From Polynucleobacter sp. UK-Kesae-W10 (lineage in GTDB: Bacteria > Pseudomonadota > Gammaproteobacteria > Burkholderiales > Burkholderiaceae), in NCBI RefSeq assembly GCF_018881575.1, contig NZ_JACVQB010000003.1:124001-188000 (forward strand): a stretch of 64,000 bases of DNA, given 5' to 3'. Below, one piece after another: positions 48,964-60,431 of this stretch (the stretch's first letter is position 1; each line of letters begins with the position of its first letter). A program made the translations under genes and the position numbers. Under the pieces are notes generated by a model. It saw nothing but the letters and a program-made list of their open reading frames with translations, searched no databases and was not told where the DNA came from.

Positions 48964-50262
48964 TTATAAAGGTTTAGCAGAATCTAAGCAGCGCTTATGT
49001 TCTACGTGATACGCAAATTCGTCCATGTAATGCTTCAACATGCCACGTACTGGCATTGCAGCAGCATCACCCAGGGCGCAAATCGTACGTCCCTGAATAT
49101 TGGCAGCCACATCATTGAGCAAATCTAAATCTTCTGGGCGACCTTGGCCATGCTCAATGCGATGAACAATGCGCCACAACCAACCGGTGCCCTCGCGGCA
49201 TGGGGTGCACTGACCGCAGGATTCTTCGTGATAGAAATAAGACAAACGCTCTAGTGCACGAACCATGCAGCGCGTTTCATTCATGACGATTACCGCACCA
49301 GAACCCAGCATAGAGCCAGCTTTGGCAATGCTGTCATAGTCCATTGTGAGATCCATCATTTGCGCACCAGGAATAACCGGTGCAGATGATCCGCCTGGAA
49401 TAACTGCTTTTAATGCTTTGCCATCGCGCATACCGCCTGCTAATTTCAGTAGCTCAGCAAATGGAGTGCCCAACGGAATTTCATAGTTACCTGGATGCAC
49501 TACATCACCAGAGACAGAGAAAATTTTGGTTCCGCCGTTGTTCGGCTTACCTAAATCCAAGTATGCTTGACCGCCAATCGCCAAAATAAATGGCACAGCA
49601 GCAAAGGTCTCAGTATTGTTGATCGTTGTAGGTTTGCCATACAAACCAAAGCTTGCAGGGAAAGGTGGCTTAAAGCGTGGCTGACCCTTTTTACCCTCTA
49701 AAGACTCCAGCAAAGCTGTTTCTTCGCCGCAAATATAAGCACCCCAACCTGGAGCTGCGTGCAATTGGAAGGAGAAGTCGCTACCTAAAATCTTATCGCC
49801 TAAATATCCGGCCGCTCTGGCCTCTTCCAACGCTTCTTCGAAGCGAGAATAGACTTCCCAAATTTCACCATGGATATAGTTGTAGCCCGCAGTGATGCCC
49901 ATAGTGTAGGCACCAATAATCATGCCTTCAATCAAAGCATGCGGGTTGTAACGCATGATGTCGCGGTCTTTAAATGTACCTGGTTCACCTTCGTCGCTGT
50001 TACAGACTAAATACTTTTGCCCGGGGAACTGTCGTGGCATGAAGCTCCACTTCAATCCAGTCGGAAAGCCTGCGCCTCCGCGACCGCGTAATGAAGACGC
50101 CTTCAATTCAGCAATGATGGCATCAGGCGCAACCTTGTCATTGATCAAGCGACGCAACTGTTGATAACCACCACGACTTTCGTAATCCTTTAGACGCCAG
50201 TTATCACCATTTAATCCTGCGAGGATCAGTGGTTTGATATGACGATCGTGCAAGCTGGTCAT
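48964..50262 (-). CDS. nuoF: NADH-quinone oxidoreductase subunit F
   Basis: FMN- and NADH-binding subunit, 432 aa. [20 protein letters not shown] (NADH site), [17 protein letters not shown] and [17 protein letters not shown] (FMN site), and [15 protein letters not shown] with a further C-terminal Cys ([14 protein letters not shown]) for the N3 4Fe-4S cluster are all present. Overlaps nuoE by 4 bp. Confidence 0.98.
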   Translation of the reverse strand: MTSLHDRHIKPLILAGLNGDNWRLKDYESRGGYQQLRRLINDKVAPDAIIAELKASSLRGRGGAGFPTGLKWSFMPRQFPGQKYLVCNSDEGEPGTFKDRDIMRYNPHALIEGMIIGAYTMGITAGYNYIHGEIWEVYSRFEEALEEARAAGYLGDKILGSDFSFQLHAAPGWGAYICGEETALLESLEGKKGQPRFKPPFPASFGLYGKPTTINNTETFAAVPFILAIGGQAYLDLGKPNNGGTKIFSVSGDVVHPGNYEIPLGTPFAELLKLAGGMRDGKALKAVIPGGSSAPVIPGAQMMDLTMDYDSIAKAGSMLGSGAVIVMNETRCMVRALERLSYFYHEESCGQCTPCREGTGWLWRIVHRIEHGQGRPEDLDLLNDVAANIQGRTICALGDAAAMPVRGMLKHYMDEFAYHVEHKRCLDSAKPL

Positions 50263-50765
50263 GCTGCCTTCCCTTCTGCACGGAGTTCACTTAACAGTGA
50301 ATCAATTTTTTCTTTGCTCATAAAGCTACACATACGCTTGTCATTCACCAGCATTACTGGTGAATCACCGCATGCGCCCATGCACTCACCCTCTTTCAAG
50401 GTAAATGTGCCACAGGAAGTTGTTTCATTAAAGCCAATACCTAAAGTTTCTTTTAGGTAGTTAGCTGCTGTCTCACCATGAGTCAACTGGCAGGGCAAAT
50501 TAGTGCAGATTACCAGCTTGTACTTACCAATTGGCTTGGTGTTGTACATGTTGTAGAAAGTGGCCACTTCCTCAACAGCGATCGTTGGCATTTCTAAAAT
50601 TTGAGCAACAGTAGCAATCACTTCCGGCGAAACCCAACCCACTTCAGTTTGGGCGGCAATCAAAGAAGCCATCACAGCAGATTGCTTTTGCTCTGGTGGA
50701 TATTTAGCGACGTTACGGGCAATATCTGCCAGCGTTTTGTCGGATAGTTGAAGAGTTGTAGTCAT
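50259..50765 (-). CDS. nuoE: NADH-quinone oxidoreductase subunit E
   Basis: Thioredoxin-fold 2Fe-2S (N1a) subunit, 168 aa. Cluster cysteines are in [13 protein letters not shown] and, later, [12 protein letters not shown]. The N-terminal helical part includes [20 protein letters not shown]. Lies 23 bp after nuoD and is coupled to nuoF by ATGA. Confidence 0.97.
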   Translation of the reverse strand: MTTTLQLSDKTLADIARNVAKYPPEQKQSAVMASLIAAQTEVGWVSPEVIATVAQILEMPTIAVEEVATFYNMYNTKPIGKYKLVICTNLPCQLTHGETAANYLKETLGIGFNETTSCGTFTLKEGECMGACGDSPVMLVNDKRMCSFMSKEKIDSLLSELRAEGKAA

Positions 50766-50788
50766 TAAATAATCCTTGGCACGCTCAA

Positions 50789-52042
50789 TTAGCGGTCAAT
50801 CTCCCCGAACACAATATCCTGCGTACCAATAATGGTTACCGCATCAGCCAACATATGGCCACGTGACATCTCATCCATTGCAGATAAATGGACAAAGCCA
50901 GGAGCACGAATCTTCATGCGGTATGGCTTATTGGCGCCATCCGAAATTAGATAAATACCGAACTCACCTTTTGGATGCTCAACTGCTGAGTAAGCCTCAC
51001 CATCGGGTACATGAATACCTTCGGTAAACAGTTTGAAGTGGTGAATGAGTTCTTCCATATTGGTTTTCATATCCACACGCTTTGGTGGAGAAACCTTATG
51101 GTTGTCACTCATCACAGGACCTGGATTCGCTTTTAGCCAGGCTACGCACTGTTTGATGATGCGATTGGATTGGCGCATCTCTTCCATACGAACCAAGTAG
51201 CGATCATAGGAGTCACCATTAACGCCTACCGGGATATCAAAGTCGAGACGGTCATAGACTTCGTAAGGTTGCTTCTTACGCAAATCCCACTCAATGCCTG
51301 AACCACGCAACATCGGACCGGTGAAGCCCAATTGCAAGGCGCGCTCAGGAGTCACGATGCCAATATTCACTAAGCGCTGCTTCCAAATACGGTTATCCGT
51401 CAATAGGTTGCAATACTCGTCCACGTTCGCATCAAAGCCGTTCGAAAACTGCTCAACAAAGTCGAGCAAAGTGCCGCTACGATTTTCATTTAAACGTTTG
51501 ATTGCAGAGGCACTACGAATCTTGGACTTGCTGTACTGAGCCATTTGCTCCGGCAAGTCACGATAAACGCCGCCTGGGCGATAGTAAGCAGCATGCATAC
51601 GGGCGCCAGAAACAGCCTCGTACATATCAAAAATATCTTCGCGGTCGCGGAAGGCGTACAAGAACACAGCCATCGCACCAACGTCAAGACCGTGACAGCC
51701 AATCCAAAGTAAATGGTTCAATAAACGAGTGAGTTCGTCGTACATAACGCGGATGTACTGAGCACGTAATGGAACATCTACTTGGAGCAACTTCTCAATT
51801 GCCAATACGTAAGCATGCTCGTTAGACATCATGGACACGTAGTCCAGACGATCCATATAAGGCACGTTTTGAATCCACGTACGAGTTTCAGCTAACTTTT
51901 CTGTCGCGCGATGCAATAAACCAATATGCGGATCGGCACGCTGTATCACCTCACCATCAAGCTCAAGCACTAGACGCAATACGCCGTGAGCCGCAGGATG
52001 CTGAGGGCCAAAATTGAGGGTGTAGTTCTTAATTTTTGCCAT
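50789..52042 (-). CDS. nuoD: NADH-quinone oxidoreductase subunit D
   Basis: 49-kDa quinone-site subunit, 417 aa, separate from NuoC (they are fused in E. coli). [20 protein letters not shown] (with the quinone-contacting His), [33 protein letters not shown] and the C-terminal DIVFGEIDR are conserved. Lies 3 bp after nuoC. Confidence 0.98.
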   Translation of the reverse strand: MAKIKNYTLNFGPQHPAAHGVLRLVLELDGEVIQRADPHIGLLHRATEKLAETRTWIQNVPYMDRLDYVSMMSNEHAYVLAIEKLLQVDVPLRAQYIRVMYDELTRLLNHLLWIGCHGLDVGAMAVFLYAFRDREDIFDMYEAVSGARMHAAYYRPGGVYRDLPEQMAQYSKSKIRSASAIKRLNENRSGTLLDFVEQFSNGFDANVDEYCNLLTDNRIWKQRLVNIGIVTPERALQLGFTGPMLRGSGIEWDLRKKQPYEVYDRLDFDIPVGVNGDSYDRYLVRMEEMRQSNRIIKQCVAWLKANPGPVMSDNHKVSPPKRVDMKTNMEELIHHFKLFTEGIHVPDGEAYSAVEHPKGEFGIYLISDGANKPYRMKIRAPGFVHLSAMDEMSRGHMLADAVTIIGTQDIVFGEIDR

Positions 52043-52045
52043 GAC

Positions 52046-52645
52046 TTAAACAGAGCCTCCGTACTGCTCTTCGCGAACAATGCGCGGAGTAATCTCGCGT
52101 GCTTCGATCGTGACAGGCTGATACACGACACGCTTTAACTCTGGGTCATAACGCATTTCAACATTGCCACTAATTGGGAAATCTTTTCTGAACGGGTGAC
52201 CAATGAAACCATAGTCAGTCAAAATGCGGCGTAAGTCTTCATGACCTTCGAAGATGATGCCGTAAAGATCAAACGCTTCACGCTCAAACCAGTTTGCTGA
52301 ATTCCAAACGGGAGTAATCGACGCTACAAGTGGATAGCTATCGTCCGGTGCAAATACGCGAACGCGCAAACGCCAGTTATGCTGCAAAGAAAGCAGATGG
52401 CTGACAACTGCAAAACGCTGTCCACCCCAAGCACCATCACGAAAATCTTGATAATCAACGCCACATAAATCAATCAATTGCTCAAAGGCCAATAAAGGAT
52501 CATCGCGCAATAACAATGCGGATTCGTGATAAGTGTCCGCATTGACAACAACGGTGACTTCACCCAGAGCAACCTCAATCGATTGGGCGCGCTTACCCAA
52601 TACTTTTTCGAGGTTAGCGGCTAATTGAACTAAACGATCTGACAT
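52046..52645 (-). CDS. nuoC: NADH-quinone oxidoreductase subunit C
   Basis: 30-kDa peripheral subunit, 199 aa. The signature region reads [24 protein letters not shown], followed by [19 protein letters not shown] and the terminal [14 protein letters not shown]. Three bp separate it from nuoB and from nuoD, indicating tight co-translation. Confidence 0.97.
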   Translation of the reverse strand: MSDRLVQLAANLEKVLGKRAQSIEVALGEVTVVVNADTYHESALLLRDDPLLAFEQLIDLCGVDYQDFRDGAWGGQRFAVVSHLLSLQHNWRLRVRVFAPDDSYPLVASITPVWNSANWFEREAFDLYGIIFEGHEDLRRILTDYGFIGHPFRKDFPISGNVEMRYDPELKRVVYQPVTIEAREITPRIVREEQYGGSV

Positions 52646-52648
52646 AAC

Positions 52649-53131
52649 TTAAGCCTTCCGCGCAATCGTACTTGTGCGAGCGATCTTGGATTGCAACTGA
52701 ATGATTCCGTAGATCAATGCTTCTGCAGTTGGAGGACAGCCAGGTACATAAATATCGACTGGCACGATGCGGTCACAGCCGCGAACAACTGAATAAGAGT
52801 TATGGTAATAACCACCACCATTGGCACACGAACCCATCGAGATTACCCAACGTGGCTCAGGCATTTGGTCATAGACCTTACGCAAAGCGGGAGCCATTTT
52901 GTTGCAGAGCGTACCAGCAACAATCATTAAGTCAGACTGACGTGGGGATGGACGGAAAACAACACCAAAACGGTCTAAGTCATAACGGGAAGCGCCAGCA
53001 TGCATCATCTCAACCGCACAGCAAGCCAGACCAAAGGTCATTGGCCATAAAGAACCATTGCGCGTCCAGTTAATTAACTGGTCTGCAGTCGTGGTAACAA
53101 ATCCTTCTTTGAGAACGCCTTCTAATGCCAT
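52649..53131 (-). CDS. nuoB: NADH-quinone oxidoreductase subunit B
   Basis: Holds the N2 4Fe-4S cluster that reduces quinone. The start at 53131 gives 160 aa beginning [20 protein letters not shown], matching homologues; an open frame continues upstream but overlaps nuoA. Cluster ligands are in [16 protein letters not shown] (adjacent Cys pair), [13 protein letters not shown] and [14 protein letters not shown]. The start lies just inside the end of the nuoA frame region (5 bp before the nuoA stop position). Confidence 0.97.
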
Positions 53132-53136
53132 ATCGA

Positions 53137-53496
53137 TCACTCCCAGTCGAGAGCGCCCTTTTTCCAGATATATACAAATCCCACAATGAATTCCAGGAGG
53201 AAGATCACCATAGAGGCGTAGCCAAACCAACCCAAGTCACGCAGCGCTACACCCCATGGGAATAGAAAGGCGGTTTCTAGGTCAAATAAAATAAAGAGGA
53301 TGGCAATTAGGTAGTAACGCACGTCGAACTTCATACGTGCATCTTCAAAGGCCTCAAAACCGCACTCATACGGAGAGAGTTTTTCCGCATCAGGTTTTGA
53401 TGGGGCCAGAATTTTTCCGAGGAACATGGGGACTAAACCCACCCCAATGCCTACGAGGATAAAAAGGAGAACAGGAAAGTAATTAGCGAGATTCAA
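53137..53496 (-). CDS. nuoA: NADH-quinone oxidoreductase subunit A
   Basis: First gene of the 14-gene nuo operon; 119-aa membrane subunit with three helices. [20 protein letters not shown] (the Cys-containing quinone-site loop) and [20 protein letters not shown] are diagnostic. It starts with TTG at 53496 with AGGA 5 nt upstream ([12 protein letters not shown]). The 108-bp region upstream, back to the tRNA-Leu gene, is A/T-rich and is the likely promoter region. Confidence 0.96.
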
Positions 53497-53604
53497 AATG
53501 GTCCTGAGTCGTTCGTCTGGTAAATCTTCTAAAGCAGCAAATATTAATTATTCCACTACAAACAGCATTGATTTAGAGCAAAAACCCTTACAAATTCTGC
53601 ATTT

Positions 53605-53689
53605 TGGTGCCGACGGCGAGACTCGAACTCGCACAGCCTAAGCCACTACCCCCTCAAGATAGCGTGTCTACCAATTTCACCACGTCGGC
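53605..53689 (-). tRNA. tRNA-Leu (anticodon GAG)
   Basis: 85 nt including the encoded CCA (fw 53605-53607). Acceptor arms GCCGACG and CGTCGGC pair over 7 bp. The D-loop TGGTGAAATTGGTAGACAC and the T-arm CGAGTTCGAGTCTCG are standard. The anticodon stem CTATC/GGTAG encloses loop TTGAGGG with anticodon GAG, reading CUC and CUU leucine codons; the long class II variable arm agrees with Leu. It lies between secG and nuoA, the usual Burkholderiales position. Confidence 0.95.
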
Positions 53690-53775
53690 ATCTTGCAAAA
53701 CTTGTCAATTCTACTGCATTGCACCACTGAACCACCCCAAAAATAGGGCAGACAAATACGTAAAAACCTACTTTT

Positions 53776-54120
53776 TTACTTAGGAACAGCTGGTTTGCTT
53801 GGATCTTGGGCCGGGGCCACAGGAGCAGCTGGCGCCGCTGCAGGGGCAACCGTTCCAGAAAGAACGCCGGGGCTTACTTCCTTCTTATTACCAACCCAGG
53901 TAATACCAAGAGTGCAAATGAAGAAAATTGCGGCAAAAATAGCCGTTGTATGGGACAGGAAGTTAGCAGAACCGCTGGCGCCAAATAAGCTTCCTGAGGC
54001 TCCAGAGCCAAAAGCTGCACCCATATCAGCACCCTTACCTTGCTGAAGCAAGACTAACAAAATGACAGCCAAAGCTGAAATTACCTGCAATACGATCAAT
54101 AAAGTCTTAAACCATTCCAT
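53776..54120 (-). CDS. secG: Protein translocase subunit SecG
   Basis: Small membrane subunit of the SecYEG protein-export channel, 114 aa. Two helices (about 4-24 and 55-75) flank the conserved LLQQGKGADMGAAFGSGASG and SLFGASGSANFLS loop. The C-terminal ~35 residues are Pro/Ala-rich (APAAAPAAPVAPAQ), a common extension in betaproteobacteria. Lies 22 bp after tpiA. Confidence 0.95.
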   Translation of the reverse strand: MEWFKTLLIVLQVISALAVILLVLLQQGKGADMGAAFGSGASGSLFGASGSANFLSHTTAIFAAIFFICTLGITWVGNKKEVSPGVLSGTVAPAAAPAAPVAPAQDPSKPAVPK

Positions 54121-54142
54121 GGCGTATCTCCAAATAAAAAAT

Positions 54143-54901
54143 CTATGCCTGACAGATGGCTAGAAAATCTTGGGGATTTAAAGAAGCGCCCCCCACTAAT
54201 CCACCATCAATATCTGGCATCGCAAACAACTCGACGGCATTGTCAGGCTTGACACTGCCGCCATACAAAATTCCCACGTGTGAGGCAACATCCTCATCAA
54301 ACTCGGCCAAACGAAGGCGAATAGCGCGATGCATATCTTGCGCGACTTGAGCGCTAGCTACCTTACCAGTGCCAATTGCCCATACAGGCTCGTAAGCAAT
54401 CAAACAATCGGCCAGGCGATCTTGCAAGACCGAAACTTGCTTTGCTACCTGGGCACAAACAATCTCCTCGGCCCTGCCAGAGTTACGTTCATCGGCTGTT
54501 TCACCAACGCAAATCACAGGGGTCATACCACTATCGAGCACCTGTAATGCCTTGGCCGCAACCACCTCATCCACCTCGTGATGCAATTGACGACGTTCAG
54601 AATGACCTACGATGACGTATTGGCATCCAAGCTCTTTGAGCATGGCAGCACTAACCTCGCCGGTATATGCGCCAGAGCCTTGAGAAGAGACATCCTGCGC
54701 ACCTAAGCTCAGAAATGCGATGGCATGTTCTTTAATTAAACTGCCACATTGCGCTAAGTAGGCAAATGGTGGACAAATAGCAAACTTACGTCCAGCGGGC
54801 ATCCCGCTTTGCATGCCACGAGCAACGGACTTCAACCAATCTTGATTGCTTGCAAGACTGCCATGCATTTTCCAATTGCCAATAACAATAAGTGGACGCA
54901 T
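54143..54901 (-). CDS. tpiA: Triosephosphate isomerase
   Basis: Interconverts dihydroxyacetone phosphate and glyceraldehyde-3-phosphate in glycolysis and gluconeogenesis. 252 aa. Asn and Lys in VIGNWKMHGS, catalytic His in VIVGHSERRQ, catalytic Glu in IAYEPVWAIGTGKVAS, and the phosphate loop GILYGGSVKPDNA are all present. Starts 4 bp after the quinone oxidoreductase stop and precedes secG, as is common. Confidence 0.97.
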   Translation of the reverse strand: MRPLIVIGNWKMHGSLASNQDWLKSVARGMQSGMPAGRKFAICPPFAYLAQCGSLIKEHAIAFLSLGAQDVSSQGSGAYTGEVSAAMLKELGCQYVIVGHSERRQLHHEVDEVVAAKALQVLDSGMTPVICVGETADERNSGRAEEIVCAQVAKQVSVLQDRLADCLIAYEPVWAIGTGKVASAQVAQDMHRAIRLRLAEFDEDVASHVGILYGGSVKPDNAVELFAMPDIDGGLVGGASLNPQDFLAICQA

Positions 54902-54905
54902 GTAA

Positions 54906-55904
54906 TTAGACCGTTAAAACAATTTTGCCCACATGCTCAGAAGATTCCATCAAGCGATGGGCATCAGCAGCCTGATCGAGCGTAAAAGTTTTATAAATGA
55001 CTGGCTTGAGTTGGCCTGCGTTGAGCATTGGCCAAACGTGGTCATACAACTGCTTGGTAATTTGTTTCTTAAAAGACACTGGGCGTGGACGCAATGTCGA
55101 GCCAGTAATCGTTAAGCGACGACGTAAAATCTGATTGGTACTCACTTCTGCTTTAGAGCCGCCCTGAATCGCAATGATCACAATACGGCCATCATCTGCA
55201 AGGCAGTCGATTTCGCGTTGCACATATTCACCGGTAACCATATCTAAAATGACATTGACACCTTTGCCGTCAGTTGCCTTTTTAACTTCCTCGACAAAAT
55301 CTTGCGTCTTATAGTTAATTGCCAAATCAGCACCTAACTTCAGACAGGCAGCGCATTTCTCATCGCTACCAGCAGTGACAAACACCTTATGACCCATAGC
55401 TTTTGCAATCAAAATTGCAGTAACACCAATTCCGCTTGAGCCGCCCTGCACCAACAACGTTTCACCTTCAGACAATTGGCCCCGCATGAAGACATTGCTC
55501 CAAACGGTATAAAAAGTTTCAGGAAGAGCTGCTGCTTCTAAATCAGAAAATCCTTTTGGATAAGGCAAGCACTGCGCAACTGGAGCGGTACAAAGATCGG
55601 CGTAACCCCCGCCTTGCACTAAAGCACAGACTTTATCGCCAATCTTTAAACCTAATGCGTTGTCAGCATGAGCCAAGTCACCACCAATAATTTCGCCGGC
55701 AACCTCAAGACCAGGAATGTCCGATGCACCTGCAGGAACTGGGTAATGACCTTTGCGTTGCAATACGTCCGGACGATTAATTCCGGCAGCCAACACCTTA
55801 ATCAATACCTCGCCACTGCCAGCAGTCGGAACCGCTGGATCAGGACGAGTGTTGGGCACCAGCATTTCTGGTGCACCAAACTCTTTAATTTCAATTACGC
55901 GCAT
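54906..55904 (-). CDS. NAD(P)H:quinone oxidoreductase, zinc-independent MDR family
   Basis: 332-aa medium-chain dehydrogenase/reductase of the QOR/PIG3 type. N-terminal MRVIEIKEFGAPEML, AAGINRPDVLQRKGHYPVPA, the nucleotide-binding LVQGGSSGIGVTAILIAKAM and the C-terminal HRLMESSEHVGKIVL are typical. No zinc-ligand cysteine cluster is visible. Probably reduces quinones or similar enones with NADPH; the physiological substrate is unknown. Lies between pnp (21 bp) and tpiA (4 bp), likely one transcript. Confidence 0.88.
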   Translation of the reverse strand: MRVIEIKEFGAPEMLVPNTRPDPAVPTAGSGEVLIKVLAAGINRPDVLQRKGHYPVPAGASDIPGLEVAGEIIGGDLAHADNALGLKIGDKVCALVQGGGYADLCTAPVAQCLPYPKGFSDLEAAALPETFYTVWSNVFMRGQLSEGETLLVQGGSSGIGVTAILIAKAMGHKVFVTAGSDEKCAACLKLGADLAINYKTQDFVEEVKKATDGKGVNVILDMVTGEYVQREIDCLADDGRIVIIAIQGGSKAEVSTNQILRRRLTITGSTLRPRPVSFKKQITKQLYDHVWPMLNAGQLKPVIYKTFTLDQAADAHRLMESSEHVGKIVLTV

Positions 55905-55925
55905 CGAAAACTCCTGCTATGCAGC

Positions 55926-58091
55926 TTAAGCTGTTTCGTCAGTTGCAGGAGCAGCCTCAGCAGATGCATCAGCACCAGCTAACGGAGCGATCGTGCCGCC
56001 TTCATCAGCCATTGCAGCCTTCAAAGACAAGCGCAAACGTCCACGCTCATCAGCAGCCAACAATTTCACGCGAACTACTTGGCCTTCCGCCAAATAATCT
56101 TTCACTTCTTTTACACGCTCATTGGAAATCTCAGAGATATGCAAGAGACCATCTTTACCAGGAAGAATGTTTACCAAGGCGCCGAATTCGAGCAACTTGA
56201 CTACTGGGCCTTCATAGATCTTGCCTACTTCAGCTTCAGCAGTAATGCCTTCGATACGGGCCTTTGCTTCAGCCATACCTTCAGCGCTGGTAGAGGCGAT
56301 TGTTACAGTGCCGTCATCTTTAATGTCAATGCTGCAACCAGTTTCTTTGGTCAAGGCCTGGATGGTTGCGCCACCCTTACCGATGACTTCACGAATCTTG
56401 TCTGGATGAATCTTGAAGGAAACCATCCGTGGAGCGTGTGCTGACAATTCTGTACGCACTGAACCCATTGCTTCTTGCATTTTGCTCAAGATGTGCAAGC
56501 GTCCTTCTTTAGCTTGCGCCAAAGCCACTTGCATAATTTCTTTTGTAATGCCTTGAACTTTAATGTCCATTTGCAAAGCAGTAATACCATTGGCGGTACC
56601 CGCTACTTTGAAGTCCATATCCCCGAGGTGATCTTCGTCACCCAAGATGTCTGTCAACACAGCAAAGCGATTGCCATCAAGAATCAAGCCCATGGCTACA
56701 CCAGCAACGTGTGCCTTAACTGGAACACCAGCATCCATCATTGCAAGGCAGCCGCCACAAACAGAGGCCATTGAGGATGAACCATTTGACTCAGTAATTT
56801 CTGAAACAACGCGGATGCTGTATGCAAAATCTTCTGGGCTTGGCAATACTGGAATCAATGCACGTTTAGCCAAACGACCGTGACCAATTTCACGACGCTT
56901 AGGGCTACCTACACGACCTGTTTCACCAGTGGCAAACGGAGGCATGTTGTAGTGGAACATAAAACGATCGCGGTATTCACCTTCGAGCGCATCAATGATT
57001 TGCTCATCGCGCGCTGTACCTAATGTAGCCACAACAAGTGCTTGAGTTTCACCGCGAGTAAATAATGCAGAACCGTGCGTACGTGGCAATACACCATTAC
57101 GAATTTCAATCGGACGAACAGTGCGGGTATCACGGCCATCAATACGTGGCTCACCATTCAAAATCTGGCTACGCACAATCTTTGCCTCGATTTCAAACAT
57201 GATGTCGCTAACAGCAACAGCATCAACTTCCCCATCTTGCTCAAGCTTAGCCATTACTTCTTTAGAAATTTCTTTGAGCTTGTCTGAACGTGCGCCCTTT
57301 TGGCGAATCTGATAAGCCTCACGCAATGGTGCTTCAGCCAAAGCGGTTACCTTAGCGATAAATGGCTCATCCTTAGGAGCAGCAGTCCAATCCCATTCTG
57401 GCTTGCCAGCTTCACGCACCAAATCATTGATTGCGTTGATAGCTGTTTGCATTTGGTCGTGACCATAAACTACTGCGCCCAACATCACTTCTTCAGACAA
57501 CTGATTTGCTTCAGACTCAACCATCAATACTGCCGCTTGCGTACCCGCAACGATCAAATCGAGTTCGCTGGTAGCTTGCTCTGTGCGAGTTGGGTTCAAG
57601 AGATATTGACCGTTCGCGTAACCAACACGGGCTGCGCCAACTGGACCAGCAAAAGGAATACCAGAAACTGCCAAGGCTGCAGAAGCGGCGATCAATGCAG
57701 GAATATCAGAAGGAACATCTGGGTTGATAGACAACACATGCACAACAACCTGAACTTCGTTCAAAAAGCCCTCTGGGAACAAAGGACGTAATGGACGGTC
57801 GATCAAACGGGAGATTAATGTCTCGCCTTCAGATGGGCGGCCTTCACGGCGGAAGAAGCCGCCAGGAATCTTGCCTGCTGCATAAGTCTTCTCAAGATAG
57901 TCAACAGTCAATGGGAAAAAGGATTGACCTGGCTTAGCAGACTTCGAGGCAACAACAGTGCCCATTACTACAGTGTCATCGACGTTAACGATAACGGCAC
58001 CACCAGCTTGACGAGCAATCTCGCCTGTTTCCATTGTTACTTGGTGGTTGCCCCATTGAAAACTCTTTACTGCTTTTTTAAACATAGTCAT
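55926..58091 (-). CDS. pnp: Polyribonucleotide nucleotidyltransferase (PNPase)
   Basis: 3'-5' phosphorolytic exoribonuclease and degradosome component, 721 aa from the ATG at 58091 (GGAG 9 nt upstream; a second ATG two codons later is possible). Two RNase PH domains (about 1-230 and 300-545, including [20 protein letters not shown] and [20 protein letters not shown]), then a KH domain ([20 protein letters not shown]) and an S1 domain ([20 protein letters not shown]). An Ala-rich tail follows. Downstream of rpsO, as in most proteobacteria, with leader hairpins between. Confidence 0.98.
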   Translation of the reverse strand: MTMFKKAVKSFQWGNHQVTMETGEIARQAGGAVIVNVDDTVVMGTVVASKSAKPGQSFFPLTVDYLEKTYAAGKIPGGFFRREGRPSEGETLISRLIDRPLRPLFPEGFLNEVQVVVHVLSINPDVPSDIPALIAASAALAVSGIPFAGPVGAARVGYANGQYLLNPTRTEQATSELDLIVAGTQAAVLMVESEANQLSEEVMLGAVVYGHDQMQTAINAINDLVREAGKPEWDWTAAPKDEPFIAKVTALAEAPLREAYQIRQKGARSDKLKEISKEVMAKLEQDGEVDAVAVSDIMFEIEAKIVRSQILNGEPRIDGRDTRTVRPIEIRNGVLPRTHGSALFTRGETQALVVATLGTARDEQIIDALEGEYRDRFMFHYNMPPFATGETGRVGSPKRREIGHGRLAKRALIPVLPSPEDFAYSIRVVSEITESNGSSSMASVCGGCLAMMDAGVPVKAHVAGVAMGLILDGNRFAVLTDILGDEDHLGDMDFKVAGTANGITALQMDIKVQGITKEIMQVALAQAKEGRLHILSKMQEAMGSVRTELSAHAPRMVSFKIHPDKIREVIGKGGATIQALTKETGCSIDIKDDGTVTIASTSAEGMAEAKARIEGITAEAEVGKIYEGPVVKLLEFGALVNILPGKDGLLHISEISNERVKEVKDYLAEGQVVRVKLLAADERGRLRLSLKAAMADEGGTIAPLAGADASAEAAPATDETA

Positions 58092-58139
58092 TCTGATCTT
58101 CTCCAAATTGTTCACGCAAGACCCACATGGGCATTGCGC

Positions 58140-58245
58140 TTGTCGTGGGATAAAGCAGTGTCACGACAACACTGGAGCGATTTAGGATTACAAGGGATGC
58201 CATTCCAGGGAGGCTCTGACTAATACCCAGAATCTCATTGGAATG
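58140..58245 (-). promoter_or_regulatory. pnp leader hairpins between rpsO and pnp
   Basis: The 268-bp rpsO-pnp interval contains two perfect stems on the minus strand: TTGTCGTG / CACGACAA (58140-58147 with 58162-58169) and CATTCCA / TGGAATG (58201-58207 with 58239-58245). In E. coli the pnp leader forms a stem cleaved by RNase III and PNPase for autoregulation; a similar role is inferred here from position and structure only. Confidence 0.5.
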
Positions 58246-58359
58246 ACACGATCCCCTACACAAATAATCTAAAAGCGCTCAAAAAACATGCCACCTTCTT
58301 AAGACTGATTCCGTAAAGAAACAACCCTAAGTGAGATGGCATTGCAATACCGATAAGAA

Positions 58360-58629
58360 TTACTTACGGAGACCTAATTTCTCGATCAATGCGCGATAGC
58401 GATCCAGATCTTTGCCTTTGAGGTAATCCAAGAGGCGACGGCGACGTGAAACCATCTTCAACAAACCGCGACGGCTGTGATGGTCTTTGGCGTTAGCCTT
58501 GAAATGGGGGGTTAATTCATTGATGCGGGCTGTGAGCAAAGAAACTTGCACTTCAGGACTACCCGTATCGTTTGCGCTGCGCGCGTTTTCTTTGACGATT
58601 TCCGCCGTTTTGATATCAGCAACTGCCAT
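58360..58629 (-). CDS. rpsO: 30S ribosomal protein S15
   Basis: Primary binding protein of the 16S rRNA central domain, 89 aa, exact family length. [40 protein letters not shown] and the terminal [13 protein letters not shown] are characteristic. AAGGAG lies 8 nt upstream of the ATG. Upstream, a -10-like TACAAT is present on the minus strand near 58733, with no good -35. Precedes pnp. Confidence 0.98.
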   Translation of the reverse strand: MAVADIKTAEIVKENARSANDTGSPEVQVSLLTARINELTPHFKANAKDHHSRRGLLKMVSRRRRLLDYLKGKDLDRYRALIEKLGLRK

Positions 58630-58767
58630 TTTTAATACTCCTTACTTGCGAACACGTGAGCTTTCACCCAATTTGTGTCGTGCGTTATTAACAAAATAAA
58701 ACAAAAAAGCTTTACAAATCAAAGCCCTCGAATTGTAGCAGATCATGTAAGGTGGAGATTGAGGATG

Positions 58768-58797
58768 CAAAAAACCACCCGTAGGTGGCTTTTTAAC
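58768..58797 (-). terminator. Intrinsic terminator of leuA
   Basis: On the minus strand AAAAAGCCACC, loop TACG, GGTGGTTTTTT forms a 6-bp G/C-rich stem extended by A-T pairs and a T tract. It lies about 35 bp past the leuA stop and upstream of rpsO. Confidence 0.8.
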
Positions 58798-58830
58798 AAT
58801 AAATCCATATAAATCAATGATTTATAGATT

Positions 58831-60378
58831 TTATGGGGTCATTTGTGCATTTAATTTAGCCTGGCTAGGGTCATGCAGCTTGTTCAAGGCGGATAAATAA
58901 GCCTTGGCAGACGCTGCAATGATGTCTGGATCCGTACCTACGCCATTGACGATTCTGCCGCCCTTGGCCAAGCGAACGGTTACCTCACCTTGTGACTGTG
59001 TGCCTGAAGTAATGGCATTTACAGAATAGAGCAACTGTTCAGCACCGCTTTTTGCTACTTCCTCGATGGCATTCAAACTGGCATCGACTGGGCCATTGCC
59101 TTGGGCTTCTGAGCTAACCTCTTTATCGCCCATGCGAAATGTCACGCGTGATGTAGGGCGCTCACCTGTTTCAGAGTGCTGGCTCAATGAAATGAAATGG
59201 TAATGCTCGCCCTCTTCTGCAGCTGCCGAATCGGACATGATGGCAATAATGTCCTCGTCAAAAATTTCAGCCTTTTGATCTGCTAAAGCTTTAAAGCGCG
59301 CAAACGCCTCATTGATATCAGCCTCGGCTTCTACAGTGATACCCAACTCTTGTAAGCGTTGCTTGAACGCATTTCGACCAGATAATTTTCCCAAGACAAT
59401 TTTGTTGGTAGACCAACCTACATCTTCGGCACGCATGATTTCGTAGGTTTCACGGTTCTTCAAGATGCCATCTTGATGAATGCCTGAAGCATGTGCAAAC
59501 GCATTAGCGCCAACAACTGCTTTATTGGGCTGCACTACAAATCCAGTGATCTGTGAAACCAATTTGGACGCTGGAACGATTTGACTTGCATCGATACCGC
59601 ACACCATATCAAAGTAATCCTTACGAGTGCGCAAGGACATTACGATTTCTTCCAAAGCAGTATTGCCTGCACGCTCACCCAAACCGTTGATAGTGCACTC
59701 GATCTGGCGAGCTCCGCCAATCTTGACACCAGCTAAGGAGTTGGCTACCGCCATTCCCAAGTCGTTATGACAATGCACAGACCAGATGGCCTTGTCAGAA
59801 TTAGGAACGCGGGTACGCAAAGTTTTAATAAACTCGCCATACAACTCAGGAGTTGCATAACCTACAGTGTCAGGGATATTGATCGTTGAAGCACCTTCAT
59901 TGATCACCGCCTCAACCACCCTGCACAAGAAATCCATCTCTGAGCGATAGCCATCCTCAGCAGAAAATTCGATATCGGATGCCAAGTTTCTAGCAAAGCG
60001 AATGGAACGTTTTGCCTGCTCCAAGACCTCTTCTGGTGACATGCGCAACTTCACTGCCATATGCAATGGGCTAGTCGCCAAGAATGCATGGATCCGCTTG
60101 GCATTGGCAGCTTGCAGTGCATCTGCAGCACGAGTAATATCTTTGTCATTCGCTCTGGCCAATGAACAAACAATAGAATCCTTCACGGCAGCGGCAACTG
60201 CAGAAATTGCCTGAAAGTCCCCTTCCGAGCTTGCAGCAAAGCCAGCCTCAATCACATCCACCTTAAGGCGCTCTAGCTGACGTGCAATACGCACCTTCTC
60301 GTCTTTAGTCATAGATGCGCCTGGGGATTGCTCGCCATCACGCAAGGTGGTATCAAAAATGATTACTTTGTCGCTCAT
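58831..60378 (-). CDS. leuA: 2-isopropylmalate synthase LeuA
   Basis: First committed step of leucine synthesis: acetyl-CoA plus 2-oxoisovalerate to 2-isopropylmalate. 515 aa from the ATG at 60378 (GGAG 7 nt upstream). The TIM-barrel domain has [30 protein letters not shown] and the metal-binding [15 protein letters not shown]. The C-terminal leucine-feedback domain includes [20 protein letters not shown]. It is preceded by a leucine-rich leader ORF and terminator, indicating transcription attenuation by leucine supply. Confidence 0.98.
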   Translation of the reverse strand: MSDKVIIFDTTLRDGEQSPGASMTKDEKVRIARQLERLKVDVIEAGFAASSEGDFQAISAVAAAVKDSIVCSLARANDKDITRAADALQAANAKRIHAFLATSPLHMAVKLRMSPEEVLEQAKRSIRFARNLASDIEFSAEDGYRSEMDFLCRVVEAVINEGASTINIPDTVGYATPELYGEFIKTLRTRVPNSDKAIWSVHCHNDLGMAVANSLAGVKIGGARQIECTINGLGERAGNTALEEIVMSLRTRKDYFDMVCGIDASQIVPASKLVSQITGFVVQPNKAVVGANAFAHASGIHQDGILKNRETYEIMRAEDVGWSTNKIVLGKLSGRNAFKQRLQELGITVEAEADINEAFARFKALADQKAEIFDEDIIAIMSDSAAAEEGEHYHFISLSQHSETGERPTSRVTFRMGDKEVSSEAQGNGPVDASLNAIEEVAKSGAEQLLYSVNAITSGTQSQGEVTVRLAKGGRIVNGVGTDPDIIAASAKAYLSALNKLHDPSQAKLNAQMTP

Positions 60379-60431
60379 CACTACTCTCCGATTGGGATAA
60401 CTACATTCATTTACTACTGTACTGCCATCGT

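Noticed and set aside
53132..53230. Upstream extension of nuoB (33 codons)
   Set aside because: It overlaps the end of nuoA in another frame, and the family N-terminus begins at 53131.
53605..53689. tRNA-Leu as a mobile-element attachment site
   Set aside because: No integrase, direct repeat of the tRNA end or foreign cargo is visible; both flanks are housekeeping operons.
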